From an uncultured Lachnospiraceae bacterium (lineage in GTDB: Bacteria; Bacillota; Clostridia; Lachnospirales; Lachnospiraceae): a DNA stretch of 37,038 bases. The notes beneath the pieces were generated by a model, which was not told the origin of the DNA, did no database searches, and saw only the letters and a program-made list of their open reading frames with translations. The stretch is from assembly GCA_902801415.1 (NCBI GenBank), contig CADCIK010000014.1:1-37038 (forward strand), given 5' to 3'. A program made the translations under genes and the position numbers. Below, in pieces: positions 24,535 through 32,083 of the stretch; positions within the stretch are counted from its first letter, which is position 1; every line of letters starts with the position of its first letter.

Positions 24535-25508
24535 ATCGCCTCCATCTGTTGCTGCCGGTCCGGCAGCAGGTCCACACAGGATATTTCTCCGGGGTTAAAG
24601 ATGCGGATCGGGAGTGTGTGCATGCCCAGACCGCATGTAAGTATCATCGTACTCTTTTCTCCGCTTTCACCGCTTCCCTTCGGGAAGGAATACTGTCCCC
24701 CGCTGTACTTGGGGAATAGATTGGGCCTCGTTCCCATGACGCCGCCGATCAGCGGAAGGCGCATCAGGCCTCCGTGCACGTGCCCGCAAAGGCACAGATC
24801 CGCGCCCCACACGGCATATTGTTCAAAATATACAGGCATATGGCTGAGAAGGACTGTATAGACAGAAGGATCTGCCTCCCCCAGTATTCTGCCGAGTTCT
24901 TCCTGCGTGAGTTCCGTCTTCGTAAATTTCTTGTAATACCGCATAGGCAGCTCCAGGCCCTGAAGCCGGATTCCCGAATCCGCGCCGTCATGCGCTTCCG
25001 CGCACGGATCCGCGCATTCGTTATGCAGGAAACGGACGCCTGCTTTCTCCATTTCTTCTATAAATAAGCGGTTGTACTGACGGTACTCTTTATAATATGA
25101 CAATCTGCCCTCATGGTTTCCGGAGACGAACCAGACTTTGCTGATCCGGCCAAGTCTCTTCATCAAAGAGAGACTGTTCCGCATCCATCCGGTGTCCGCG
25201 GGTTCCGGTACACCTTTACCGTTCTCCTGCCTCCGGGCATCCCTTTTGACTTTTCCGGATACGATCAGGTCTCCTCCGACCAGCACAGCGTCAGGATCAA
25301 GCGAACTGACCGCTTCCACAATCGCCTCATTGTCTCTGCCATAGGACTTTTCATGAAGATCCGCTATGAAGACAAGCCGCACAGGATAGCGGACCTTTGC
25401 TGAGCGCAGCGTGTACCGGCGGACGACAAACCGGTGATTGTCGATCACCATGACCGCCGCAAAGAAAAGAATCATGATCACAAAGATCATTGCGATCTTA
25501 AACCACAT
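24516..25508 (-). CDS. Membrane-anchored calcineurin-like metallophosphoesterase (YkuE-like)
   Basis: 330 residues. One N-terminal membrane helix (about 4-22) is followed by a phosphoesterase domain. All metal-binding motifs are present: ADLHEKSYG (Asp50, His52), VGGDLI (Asp80), SGNHEGRL, LSHMPVY and CGHVHGG. YkuE-type enzymes hydrolyse phospho-substrates of unclear identity, some of them lipid-linked. The family spans many substrates, so none is assigned. It is the first gene of a two-gene unit with scpB and follows the rpsU terminator. Confidence 0.87.
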   Translation of the reverse strand: MWFKIAMIFVIMILFFAAVMVIDNHRFVVRRYTLRSAKVRYPVRLVFIADLHEKSYGRDNEAIVEAVSSLDPDAVLVGGDLIVSGKVKRDARRQENGKGVPEPADTGWMRNSLSLMKRLGRISKVWFVSGNHEGRLSYYKEYRQYNRLFIEEMEKAGVRFLHNECADPCAEAHDGADSGIRLQGLELPMRYYKKFTKTELTQEELGRILGEADPSVYTVLLSHMPVYFEQYAVWGADLCLCGHVHGGLMRLPLIGGVMGTRPNLFPKYSGGQYSFPKGSGESGEKSTMILTCGLGMHTLPIRIFNPGEISCVDLLPDRQQQMEAIWNKTE

Positions 25509-25543
25509 ATATCCTCCGATCCGATGCGGTTAATTCTGCGCCC

Positions 25544-25580
25544 TGCAAAAAAAGTCCCCTGATCGAAATCAGGGGACTTT
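25544..25580 (-). terminator. Intrinsic terminator downstream of rpsU
   Basis: A perfect 13-base stem (25551-25563 with 25568-25580), CGAA/TTCG loop, followed on the minus strand by TTTTTTT. It ends the rpsU transcript before the metallophosphoesterase gene. Confidence 0.95.
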
Positions 25581-25603
25581 CTGCTTGCAGATCAGCCGCC
25601 AAA

Positions 25604-25780
25604 TCAGTTGTACTTTCTCTTTCTGGCTGCTTCGGACTTTTTCTTACGCTTTACGCTAGGCTTTTCGTAATGTTCTCTCTTACGAATCTCCTGCTGGATG
25701 CCTGCCTTCGCACAGCTTCTCTTGAAGCGGCGCAGCGCGCTGTCCAAAGTCTCGTTCTCTTTTAAGATTACACTAGACAT
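25604..25780 (-). CDS. rpsU: 30S ribosomal protein S21
   Basis: 58 residues beginning [19 protein letters not shown] and ending in a run of basic residues ([15 protein letters not shown]), the normal size and composition of S21. It binds the small subunit near the 16S 3' end and aids initiation. A GGGAGGG ribosome site lies about ten bases before the ATG at 25780. It is a single-gene unit with its own consensus promoter and terminator. Confidence 0.98.
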   Translation of the reverse strand: MSSVILKENETLDSALRRFKRSCAKAGIQQEIRKREHYEKPSVKRKKKSEAARKRKYN

Positions 25781-25850
25781 ACGTTTCTACCCTCCCTTCA
25801 GTCCCTTCAGTTTGACTGATTGGGTTTTTCTATATGCTCAACCAAACATA
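25781..25850 (-). promoter_or_regulatory. rpsU leader with repeats and alternative hairpins
   Basis: The ~70-base leader contains a direct repeat ACTGAAGGG twice in tandem and two overlapping possible stems, TCAGT/ACTGA and CAGTC/GACTG, which cannot both form. This may allow translational control. It matches no leader family that I recognise. Confidence 0.35.
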
Positions 25851-25857
25851 CAGTGAA

Positions 25858-25885
25858 ATTATAGCATAAAAGTTTTGCGTGTCAA
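25858..25885 (-). promoter_or_regulatory. Consensus sigma-A promoter of rpsU
   Basis: Perfect TTGACA (25880-25885) and TATAAT (25858-25863) with a 16-base spacer that ends in TGC, giving an extended -10 as well. This is the best promoter in the window and fits a highly expressed ribosomal gene. Confidence 0.88.
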
Positions 25886-25909
25886 CAGAAAACTTCACAC
25901 TATTATCTG

Positions 25910-27130
25910 CTATTTGGTGTCCGCAGGCTCTTCCGCTTCATCTGTTCCGGCTGTTTTTGTCTCATCTGCCTCAGGAGCTTCTGCTGCCTCTGTCTCAATG
26001 CTCTCTGCAGCTTCGCCCGCATCTGCCCCGATAGTCTCTGCCGCTGCATCGGATCCGGCTGCTTCTGCTGCCTCGTTTTCAATGACGGCTGCCTCTTCTG
26101 CAGGCTCCTGTTCCTGCTCTGCCGGGGCCGGATTTTCTACAAAAGCTTCCGGCGGCGGCGCCACTTTATTGTGGGCAAAATAGTGATGCTGGGCATAGCG
26201 GAAACTGTCAACCAGATAGCGGTGCGCGTTCAGCGCCACATTGCTGTTGATCGCTGTCGTCTCAAAACCGTGAAAACATCCGTGATATACACGGAGTGAG
26301 ACAGGGATTCCCGCTTTCTTCATTCTGGTAAAGTACAGGACTGTCTCGTCTTTGACCGGTTCAAGGTCACCGACCATGCTGCAGGCGGCAGGCAGGCCGC
26401 GAACGTCCTCTTCCCTGCCCGGCGCAGCGTATACGGGGATCTCTTCGTGCATATCCTGCAGATAGAGTTCCCATGCCGCCTTGTTCTTTCTGCTGTCCCA
26501 TACAGGCGCGTTGTTGTCTCTCGCCGACTCGCTTTCCATCCGGTCATCCAGCATAGGCGAGATCGGCATCTGAAACGCGATGTTGACGTCCCGCACGTCC
26601 CTTGCGCGCAGGCAAAGCGCCGCTGTCAGGCCGCCTCCTGCGCCGGAACCGCCTACAAACAGCTGGCTTCTGTTGATCCCGAGCTCCTCGGCATTGTTTT
26701 TCATCCATAAAAGCGCTTTGTAACAATCTTCCAATGCGTACGGATAAGGGGATTCCGTCGATTTGGTATAGTCCGGAAGCACTGCCACGCAGCTGCCGTC
26801 TCCGCAGAACATGTCCACAAGAAGGCTCTCCTGTTCGGGCACGCCAAAGGCATAACCGCCGTCATGGAGCCAGAGAAGGCCTGTCGCCTCCTCCCTGGTC
26901 CCGTCTTCACACCTTACTACCAGGATCCGCAGGATCGTTCCGTCATCGCGCACGATCGCCTTTTCCTCCGCGATCGTATGTCTGCTTTTCCACTTGCCGC
27001 CGTATTTCTTGACGCACTGCCGGTCATATTTCTCAAATGTCGCGGCGCCTGATGCTGTGAATGTCAGTTTCATCAGCCTCGCCGCCGGTCGGAGTTCTGA
27101 TCTTATATCTGCATTGCGCACTTTGCTCAT
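25910..27130 (-). CDS. Alpha/beta hydrolase (HSL/acetyl-esterase type) with acidic tail
   Basis: 406 residues. HDGGY (89-93) stands in the oxyanion position where the family usually has HGGG. GGSGAGGG places the nucleophile at Ser162. Asp255 or Asp261 (GDLEPVKDE) and His287 (HGCFHGFE) complete the triad. This fits hormone-sensitive-lipase-type esterases acting on short acyl esters. From about residue 325 a tail of ~80 residues is almost entirely Ala, Glu, Asp, Pro and Thr, and is probably disordered. No signal peptide is seen. The substrate is unknown. It follows a small basic-protein gene by 20 bases. Confidence 0.85.
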   Translation of the reverse strand: MSKVRNADIRSELRPAARLMKLTFTASGAATFEKYDRQCVKKYGGKWKSRHTIAEEKAIVRDDGTILRILVVRCEDGTREEATGLLWLHDGGYAFGVPEQESLLVDMFCGDGSCVAVLPDYTKSTESPYPYALEDCYKALLWMKNNAEELGINRSQLFVGGSGAGGGLTAALCLRARDVRDVNIAFQMPISPMLDDRMESESARDNNAPVWDSRKNKAAWELYLQDMHEEIPVYAAPGREEDVRGLPAACSMVGDLEPVKDETVLYFTRMKKAGIPVSLRVYHGCFHGFETTAINSNVALNAHRYLVDSFRYAQHHYFAHNKVAPPPEAFVENPAPAEQEQEPAEEAAVIENEAAEAAGSDAAAETIGADAGEAAESIETEAAEAPEADETKTAGTDEAEEPADTK

Positions 27131-27150
27131 ACTATATCTCCACTGCTAAT

Positions 27151-27450
27151 TCATATTACGCGCGCCTTTTTCAGAACTGCTTTAAAAAGCCCTGTTCCTG
27201 AGGCGCCTCTGCTCTTTCCGGTCCTTTTACTGTCTCTCTGCGCCCGTTTTCCGGATCCGGCACGGGCACCGGCGCTTCCTGCCTTATCTTTTTGAAGCTG
27301 CCCGTCCGCATACTGCTTCCGGGCGGCGTTCGCTTCGATCTTCAGCGCATTGAGCGTCGTCTTTGCAATGTTTCCGCCGTTAAGCACCTTATAGAGCCAG
27401 TATACGCCAAGGAGTCTGCGGGATCTCTTTATGCTCTTATCCGAAGTCAT
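27151..27450 (-). CDS. Small basic hypothetical protein
   Basis: 99 residues, not recognised. The N-terminal half has a hydrophobic patch (LLGVYWLYKVLNGG), and the C-terminal half is rich in Lys, Arg, Gly and Ser, ending in a likely amphipathic helix (GLFKAVLKKARVI). The ATG at 27450 has AAAGGAGAG upstream and lies inside the end of the acidic-protein gene, overlapping it by 14 bases. A longer frame from 27588 is rejected. The strong positive charge contrasts with the acidic neighbour. Confidence 0.65.
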   Translation of the reverse strand: MTSDKSIKRSRRLLGVYWLYKVLNGGNIAKTTLNALKIEANAARKQYADGQLQKDKAGSAGARAGSGKRAQRDSKRTGKSRGASGTGLFKAVLKKARVI

Positions 27451-27781
27451 CCCACTCTCCTTTACTGAAGTCCTCGTCAAATACCGCATGTTCGATCGCT
27501 TCCTCTGTAAAGAGTTCGTCGTCCGTTCCTTCCTCAAAGTCCTCCTCAGCGGCTGTGCGAAGTCCCTGTGTCTCTTCAGATCCGGCATCCTGCATTTCGC
27601 TGCGTCCCGCGTCTGCCTGCGCTTCTGCCATCTGTAAGATCAGCTCGTCGGACGTCTTCTGCTCCGGTTCCGGTTCGGGAGCCGGCGCAGGCACAAGTTC
27701 GACCACCTGCTCGTCCTCGCGGACTTCTTCTTCCCTGCTGAATCTGGCCAGCAGCCGTTTCCACCAGTCTTTCATTCCCAT
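27437..27781 (-). CDS. Small acidic hypothetical protein
   Basis: 114 residues, not recognised. It begins with a basic, Trp-rich amphipathic segment (KDWWKRLLARFSR) that could bind membrane. It then has a PAPAPEPEPE linker and a strongly acidic C-terminus. The ATG at 27781 has AGAGG eight bases before it. The frame continues upstream to 28009 only through sequence opposite or inside the next gene and is not used. It overlaps the basic-protein gene by 14 bases, so the two are probably translationally coupled. The 100-base gap upstream holds a 7-base hairpin (27853-27875). Confidence 0.65.
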   Translation of the reverse strand: MGMKDWWKRLLARFSREEEVREDEQVVELVPAPAPEPEPEQKTSDELILQMAEAQADAGRSEMQDAGSEETQGLRTAAEEDFEEGTDDELFTEEAIEHAVFDEDFSKGEWDDFG

Positions 27782-27881
27782 AAATAACCTCTTTTCGGAC
27801 AAGTGTATGGTTACTGTGCGGTTGTGACGGAAAGATCGTATTTCCTGATTCCGATCAATAAATCGATAATTGATCCCTGTT

Positions 27882-28910
27882 TTATTCCTCGATCTCCGGC
27901 ATCTCTTCTGTAAAGCCGGCGTTCTCATAGTCAAAGCTGAATGTAAAGACGAGGTCCTTGCCTGCGTCCTCCGCATCGTCGGTCCAGGTGATCGACTGAT
28001 CCGCTTCATTGATCACGAATCTTCCGGTTCCGTCCTCATATTCATTTTCTTCAGAAACAACATTTCCGTTCTTGTCGAGATAGCAGGCCGCTTTGCGGCA
28101 TCCTGTGTACTCGATCGTCATCGTCTCTGTGTCCAGAGCGCCTTCCACAAACCATTTTGTCGCCTGGTTGATGCCGGTCTCCTGTGTGACAGTGATCGTG
28201 CAGTCCGACGTATCTTCACCGCCGGCTTCCACAAACATGGAAAAGTCCTTGTTCTCCGAATCAACATAGGGGCCGATCCAATTCATCATGGGGTTCTGGC
28301 CGCCGTCATCCGAGTACATGTCCATCATCTCCTGGATCTGCTGGTTCATTTCTTCATCCCAGACAAAGACAAGGCCGTTTCCGGCGTCTTCCTTCTCGTC
28401 GACCCAGGTCACCTTCTTGTCCTGAGAGATCTCGAAGTAACCCGTTCCGTCTTCATAGATCATCTCGTCCTCGATCTCATCGGGGTTCTCATCGCTCATC
28501 TTCTCGATCATTTTAAGGCCGTCCGTGTATGTGATCCGGCTGCCGTCAAAGGTTCCGCTCATCTCCCAATATGAGAGCGATCCGTCTTCCTGGTTCACGC
28601 CTACAGAGACACTTACGCCGTCTGTGCTGTCGATCGCCTGCAGAAAGAGCGAGACTTCTCCGTTGGATTCATCCGTATACGCGCCCTCGTAGGGAGTGAT
28701 GGTATTTGTAGAGGTATCTACTTCCTCCAGATCATAATCCTCTTCAAGATCCTCCGCAGTTTCCTCTTCAAATAACTCCTCTTCCGCTGCGGCGGCAGTC
28801 TCAGCTGCCGCGCTGTCGGTCGCTGCTGCTGTTCCGGCTGTTCCGCAGCCCGCCATGCTGCACACGACTGCTGCTGCGAGAACAGTTGCCATTACCTTTT
28901 TCATTTTCAT
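27882..28910 (-). CDS. Lipoprotein with two tandem repeat domains
   Basis: 342 residues. A lipobox (SMAGC, Cys22) is followed by an acidic, Ala/Glu-rich linker to about residue 70, then two related units of ~120 residues. Each unit has a GAYTDE/GPYVDS start, a SLFLQA/SMFVEA strand, an ITYTDG/IEYTGC block and an end reading YEDGTG..F.I....TW.D..EDAG..LVF. The units are an internal duplication. The protein should be tethered outside the membrane; its function is unknown. The ATG at 28910 has AGGAGG seven bases upstream and a promoter at 28943-28971. Confidence 0.8.
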   Translation of the reverse strand: MKMKKVMATVLAAAVVCSMAGCGTAGTAAATDSAAAETAAAAEEELFEEETAEDLEEDYDLEEVDTSTNTITPYEGAYTDESNGEVSLFLQAIDSTDGVSVSVGVNQEDGSLSYWEMSGTFDGSRITYTDGLKMIEKMSDENPDEIEDEMIYEDGTGYFEISQDKKVTWVDEKEDAGNGLVFVWDEEMNQQIQEMMDMYSDDGGQNPMMNWIGPYVDSENKDFSMFVEAGGEDTSDCTITVTQETGINQATKWFVEGALDTETMTIEYTGCRKAACYLDKNGNVVSEENEYEDGTGRFVINEADQSITWTDDAEDAGKDLVFTFSFDYENAGFTEEMPEIEE

Positions 28911-28942
28911 GGAAAAACCTCCTGTTTTCTCTGATTTCCGAT

Positions 28943-28971
28943 ATTATACGTAAAGCGCGCTGAACGCTCAG
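28943..28971 (-). promoter_or_regulatory. Promoter of the repeat-domain lipoprotein gene
   Basis: CTGAGC (28966-28971) and TATAAT (28943-28948) at 17-base spacing on the minus strand. The -35 overlaps the stop codon of the CpXC gene. The -10 is perfect and the -35 moderate. Confidence 0.5.
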
Positions 28972-29642
28972 TGCCCTTCCGCCTTTGAAACGCTGTTCAT
29001 CACCCACTCCATGTCGATGATCGTCTCATCCCCGTATTGGTCGATCAGAGGCTGGTATCTCTTCTTTACTTCCTCATAGATATCCCCGGGAAGAGAGATG
29101 GACGCGAACGCGTTTCCTTCTTTCATAAGCGCGAGACGGTCCTCTCCATTCCCGCTGCGATAGTATAACAGATCATCAAAGGCAGCGTCCGGCTGGGATT
29201 CCTGCAGTTCGCTTCCGATGAGCACCTTGCAGATCTCCACAACTCTGTCGTCGAGTCCCGCTTCAAAGACCGCGATCTTCTCCTGCAGGTCATACAGGCT
29301 TCCGACAACACGGTTCCTGTACCCCTCTTCTCTTGCGTCAAAGCCGCGCTTTTCCCCGGCCTCATCCATTCCTTCCGCAAACGCGCCGGCTGCCTGCTCC
29401 ATAGCTTCTCTGCCGGGCGCGTAGTAGATCATGACCTTTTCCTTCATCTGATGATACAGACAAGGGTATACCACATCGATCTGCTGTCCGCAAGACGGAC
29501 ATACCGTTCTGAACAGTTCTCCGCTGCGAACCTTCTGATCAAGGTCGGGGTCCAGTTCCGTGTTGATCCTGGTCCATATGGCAAAATCATGCTCAGCCCC
29601 GCACTTGGGACAGCGGATCCTCTGTACTTCTTTACTTGACAT
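28968..29642 (-). CDS. CpXC-domain zinc-ribbon protein
   Basis: 224 residues. Two CPxCG knuckles (CPKCGAEH near residue 11 and CPSCGQQ near 48) match the CpXC domain, a predicted zinc-binding module of unknown role found in Firmicutes. The C-terminal ~150 residues are helical with no recognised domain. No signal peptide is seen. The ATG at 29642 has AGAGGAAAAC before it. It lies 99 bases after the Sir2-type gene, and that gap holds no clear hairpin. Confidence 0.78.
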   Translation of the reverse strand: MSSKEVQRIRCPKCGAEHDFAIWTRINTELDPDLDQKVRSGELFRTVCPSCGQQIDVVYPCLYHQMKEKVMIYYAPGREAMEQAAGAFAEGMDEAGEKRGFDAREEGYRNRVVGSLYDLQEKIAVFEAGLDDRVVEICKVLIGSELQESQPDAAFDDLLYYRSGNGEDRLALMKEGNAFASISLPGDIYEEVKKRYQPLIDQYGDETIIDMEWVMNSVSKAEGH

Positions 29643-29741
29643 GTTTTCCTCTATTCTACACGTGTTCTATACATATTCTACGCGCGTCAATGTGCATTAA
29701 GTTCCTTCACCCGCGTATTCCGGGACAGCCGGATAAGGGGG

Positions 29742-30542
29742 TCAGACATTGATATGAGAGAAGACCTCTCCAATGCTCTCGCGGAAGCTGAGATCCGCCC
29801 ACTCTTCCTGTCCTGTGATATCGCGGTTTACGATGATCAGATATCCTCCGCTGTAATAGCGCACCAGGGACGCGGCAGGATATACCGTAAGAGATGTGCC
29901 GCCAACGATCAGGCAGTCCGCTTTCTGGATCAGGCGCTCTGCGCCTTCCCATGCGTGTACAGGGAGCGACTCGCCGTACAGCGTGACGTCCGGGCGGATC
30001 AGGCCGCCGCATTCGCAGTGCGGTACCGCTTCTTTGCTGTCATAGATGTAGCTCTCCGGATACTTCTTGCCGCAGCGGTCGCAATAATTGCGGAGCGTGG
30101 AGCCGTGTACTTCATAAACAGTCCTGCTCCCGGCTTTCTGGTGCAGGCCGTCAATATTCTGTGTGATAATGCCGTCGAGTTTTCCCTTTTCTTCCATTTC
30201 CGCAAGTTTAATATGGGCCCTGTTGGGAAGACAGTGCCTTGCGTCCATCTTTTGCCGGTAAAACTCAAAGAACACCTTGGGCTCATGGTACAGGCAGCTG
30301 CTGCTCAGCAGATACTCCGGTTCATAGCGGTCAAACCGCACGTCATGCTGGTTGTACAGGCCGTCCTTGCTCCTGAAATCGGGGATCCCGCTCTCAGTCG
30401 ATACGCCTGCGCCGCCAAAAAACGCAATGTGCTTCGAACTTTCAATGATCTCGTTAAGCGCCTCGTACTTCTCTTCTCCTGTGAGAGAGCGCAGATAGGC
30501 TGATTCTTTTCTTCTGTCAGAATACTTTCCCAAATGCTTCAT
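29742..30542 (-). CDS. Sir2-family NAD-dependent protein deacylase
   Basis: 266 residues. The Rossmann blocks FFGGAGVSTESGIPDFRS (41-58) and TQNIDGLHQKAG are present. VHGS gives the catalytic histidine. A zinc site is built from CDRC and, after a YIYDSKEAV insert, CEC. It should remove acetyl or related acyl groups from lysines using NAD. The second half of the zinc site is C-x-C rather than C-x2-C, which is seen in some bacterial sirtuins. The ATG at 30542 has GGGGAGGATC upstream. It is in a run with lipoprotein genes that gives no clue to its targets. Confidence 0.93.
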   Translation of the reverse strand: MKHLGKYSDRRKESAYLRSLTGEEKYEALNEIIESSKHIAFFGGAGVSTESGIPDFRSKDGLYNQHDVRFDRYEPEYLLSSSCLYHEPKVFFEFYRQKMDARHCLPNRAHIKLAEMEEKGKLDGIITQNIDGLHQKAGSRTVYEVHGSTLRNYCDRCGKKYPESYIYDSKEAVPHCECGGLIRPDVTLYGESLPVHAWEGAERLIQKADCLIVGGTSLTVYPAASLVRYYSGGYLIIVNRDITGQEEWADLSFRESIGEVFSHINV

Positions 30543-30583
30543 ATGATCCTCCCCTTGGCGGCAGGGCGCGCCCGTACCGTCTC

Positions 30584-31252
30584 TTAATACGCGTCGGCAA
30601 GGCTCCCCGAGTCCGCCGATTCGATCACTTCGCCTGACTCTTCGCTGACAAAATCCACCTGAATATGATCCACACTGTTTCCTGTATATATATGATAGAG
30701 CGTCCCGTACATGACAAGTTCTTCCGCCGCCTGGCGCTCTATGATACCGATCTCGTCTGTATCGACCCTGACTGTGAATACGCTCAGATCCTCATTGTAT
30801 TCGATCTTTCTGACAGATGATACGCTTCCGTCCCCGATGATCTCCTGCACGCCTTTCTCAACCGACTCCAGAAACGCGCTGATCATTTTCTCATAAATGT
30901 CCTCTTCCATGACGATCGTAAGGCTCCCGTCCTCATCAAGGACCGCGCTCTCATAACCGTTCTTCTCAGCGATCTCATCCGCTTCCTCCTGGGATGTGAC
31001 GCTCTCATACATTGTGGGGATCACGATCGTCCGAAGCTGCTTCTTTGCGGCAGCGGCTTCCTGCGCGGTCCCTTCCGCGTCCGCAGCCTGTTCTCCTTCC
31101 GCCGCGGTTTCCGCTGAAGAAGACTGTCCATCGGCGGCCGCTTCCACGGACTGCTGTGCGGTCGCCGCCCCTGTCGAAGCGGGACTCTGCGCCGCCGTAC
31201 AGCCGGCAAGCAGGATCACCATGACCGGCAGCAATAATCCAGTTTTATTCAT
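30584..31252 (-). CDS. Hypothetical lipoprotein
   Basis: 222 residues, not recognised. A lipobox (LLAGC, Cys18) is followed by a low-complexity Ala/Glu/Ser/Gln linker to about residue 70 and then a compact domain of ~150 residues rich in Glu, Ile and Val. The start overlaps the upstream lipoprotein gene by 8 bases (its stop is at 31245), and the ribosome site GAGGAGCAGGAAG lies in that gene's end. The two are therefore co-translated and may act together at the cell surface. Confidence 0.75.
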   Translation of the reverse strand: MNKTGLLLPVMVILLAGCTAAQSPASTGAATAQQSVEAAADGQSSSAETAAEGEQAADAEGTAQEAAAAKKQLRTIVIPTMYESVTSQEEADEIAEKNGYESAVLDEDGSLTIVMEEDIYEKMISAFLESVEKGVQEIIGDGSVSSVRKIEYNEDLSVFTVRVDTDEIGIIERQAAEELVMYGTLYHIYTGNSVDHIQVDFVSEESGEVIESADSGSLADAY

Positions 31253-31907
31253 CTTCCTGCTCCTCCTCTTCTCTGGGATCCTTTCCCGTATTAAACGTAT
31301 ATCCGTTTCTTCCCTCGATCATTCCCGAGAGGCTGTCCTTACAGTCCATCACCCGGCTGTAAGCTTCCCCTGTTCCCTCTGTATACTGCGTCCCTGACGG
31401 GTATTCCAGAAAAGCATACAGAAAAGCGCCTTCTTCATTGGTCAGCATGCCGAGATAGCTCGCGGATTCCATTCCCCGATCCTCCGTATATTTCTCGTAC
31501 AGAACGATCGAGAATACAAGACCGCCGGTCCCTTCCGTGGCGGTCATACTGCTGTTCTCCATAATACCAAGCGCGTACCTTCCGGCTTCGGGGTCCTGGA
31601 AATAATGATATGTCACATTCTCCTTCCATTCTTCCGGCGCATGGAGCCGCATGAACTGTACACACACGTCCGAATCTTCGATAAACAGGTCCGCTGCCGC
31701 CTGCCTGTCTTCCCTGTCGGCGGCCTCAAGAGCAGAATCCTGCTCAAGGTCCGCACCGGCGTTTTCCGCCGCTGCAAGGTCATTGGTCGCAAATGCGTTC
31801 GCGCTGTCATTGCTGCCGTTCTTTCCGCAGCCGGTCAGTACAGCGATAAGGCACAGGGCCATCAAGATCCCGGCCGGTCCGTTTCTTCTCATAATCCAGC
31901 TCTCCAT
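31245..31907 (-). CDS. Hypothetical lipoprotein
   Basis: 220 residues, not recognised. A signal segment with lipobox LTGC (Cys27) leads into an Ala/Asn/Asp-rich linker and a domain of ~150 residues with several aromatic-rich strands (VTYHYFQDPEAGRYALGI, VFSIVLYEKY). The C-terminus is highly acidic. The ATG at 31907 has GGAG six bases upstream; a longer frame from 32024 would bury the signal and is rejected. It overlaps the next lipoprotein gene by 8 bases. Confidence 0.75.
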   Translation of the reverse strand: MESWIMRRNGPAGILMALCLIAVLTGCGKNGSNDSANAFATNDLAAAENAGADLEQDSALEAADREDRQAAADLFIEDSDVCVQFMRLHAPEEWKENVTYHYFQDPEAGRYALGIMENSSMTATEGTGGLVFSIVLYEKYTEDRGMESASYLGMLTNEEGAFLYAFLEYPSGTQYTEGTGEAYSRVMDCKDSLSGMIEGRNGYTFNTGKDPREEEEQEDE

Positions 31908-32023
31908 GATCACTCCGGGGCACACTTCTGTTTCATATCCTACCACTGACAGGACAAAATTTCCACCTTGGTCTTTTATGTTCACCATATTATCACATAT
32001 GACAGAACGGACTTCCGCACACA

Positions 32024-32062
32024 TAAAAAGCCGCGGCGCTGATCTTCAGGCGTCCGCGGCTT
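32024..32062 (-). terminator. Intrinsic terminator downstream of the PIN-like gene
   Basis: Stem AAGCCGCGG (32028-32036) with CCGCGGCTT (32054-32062), extended inward by CGC/GCG with one bulge, followed on the minus strand by TTTTTAT. The rest of the gap to the lipoprotein gene (31908-32023) should hold that gene's promoter, but no clear pair was found. Confidence 0.85.
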
Positions 32063-32083
32063 CTCGCCGACCGATTTTCCTTT

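Noticed and set aside
27853-27875. Hairpin GATCAAT/ATTGATC as a terminator after the repeat lipoprotein
   Set aside because: Only seven AT-rich pairs and no T run on the minus strand.
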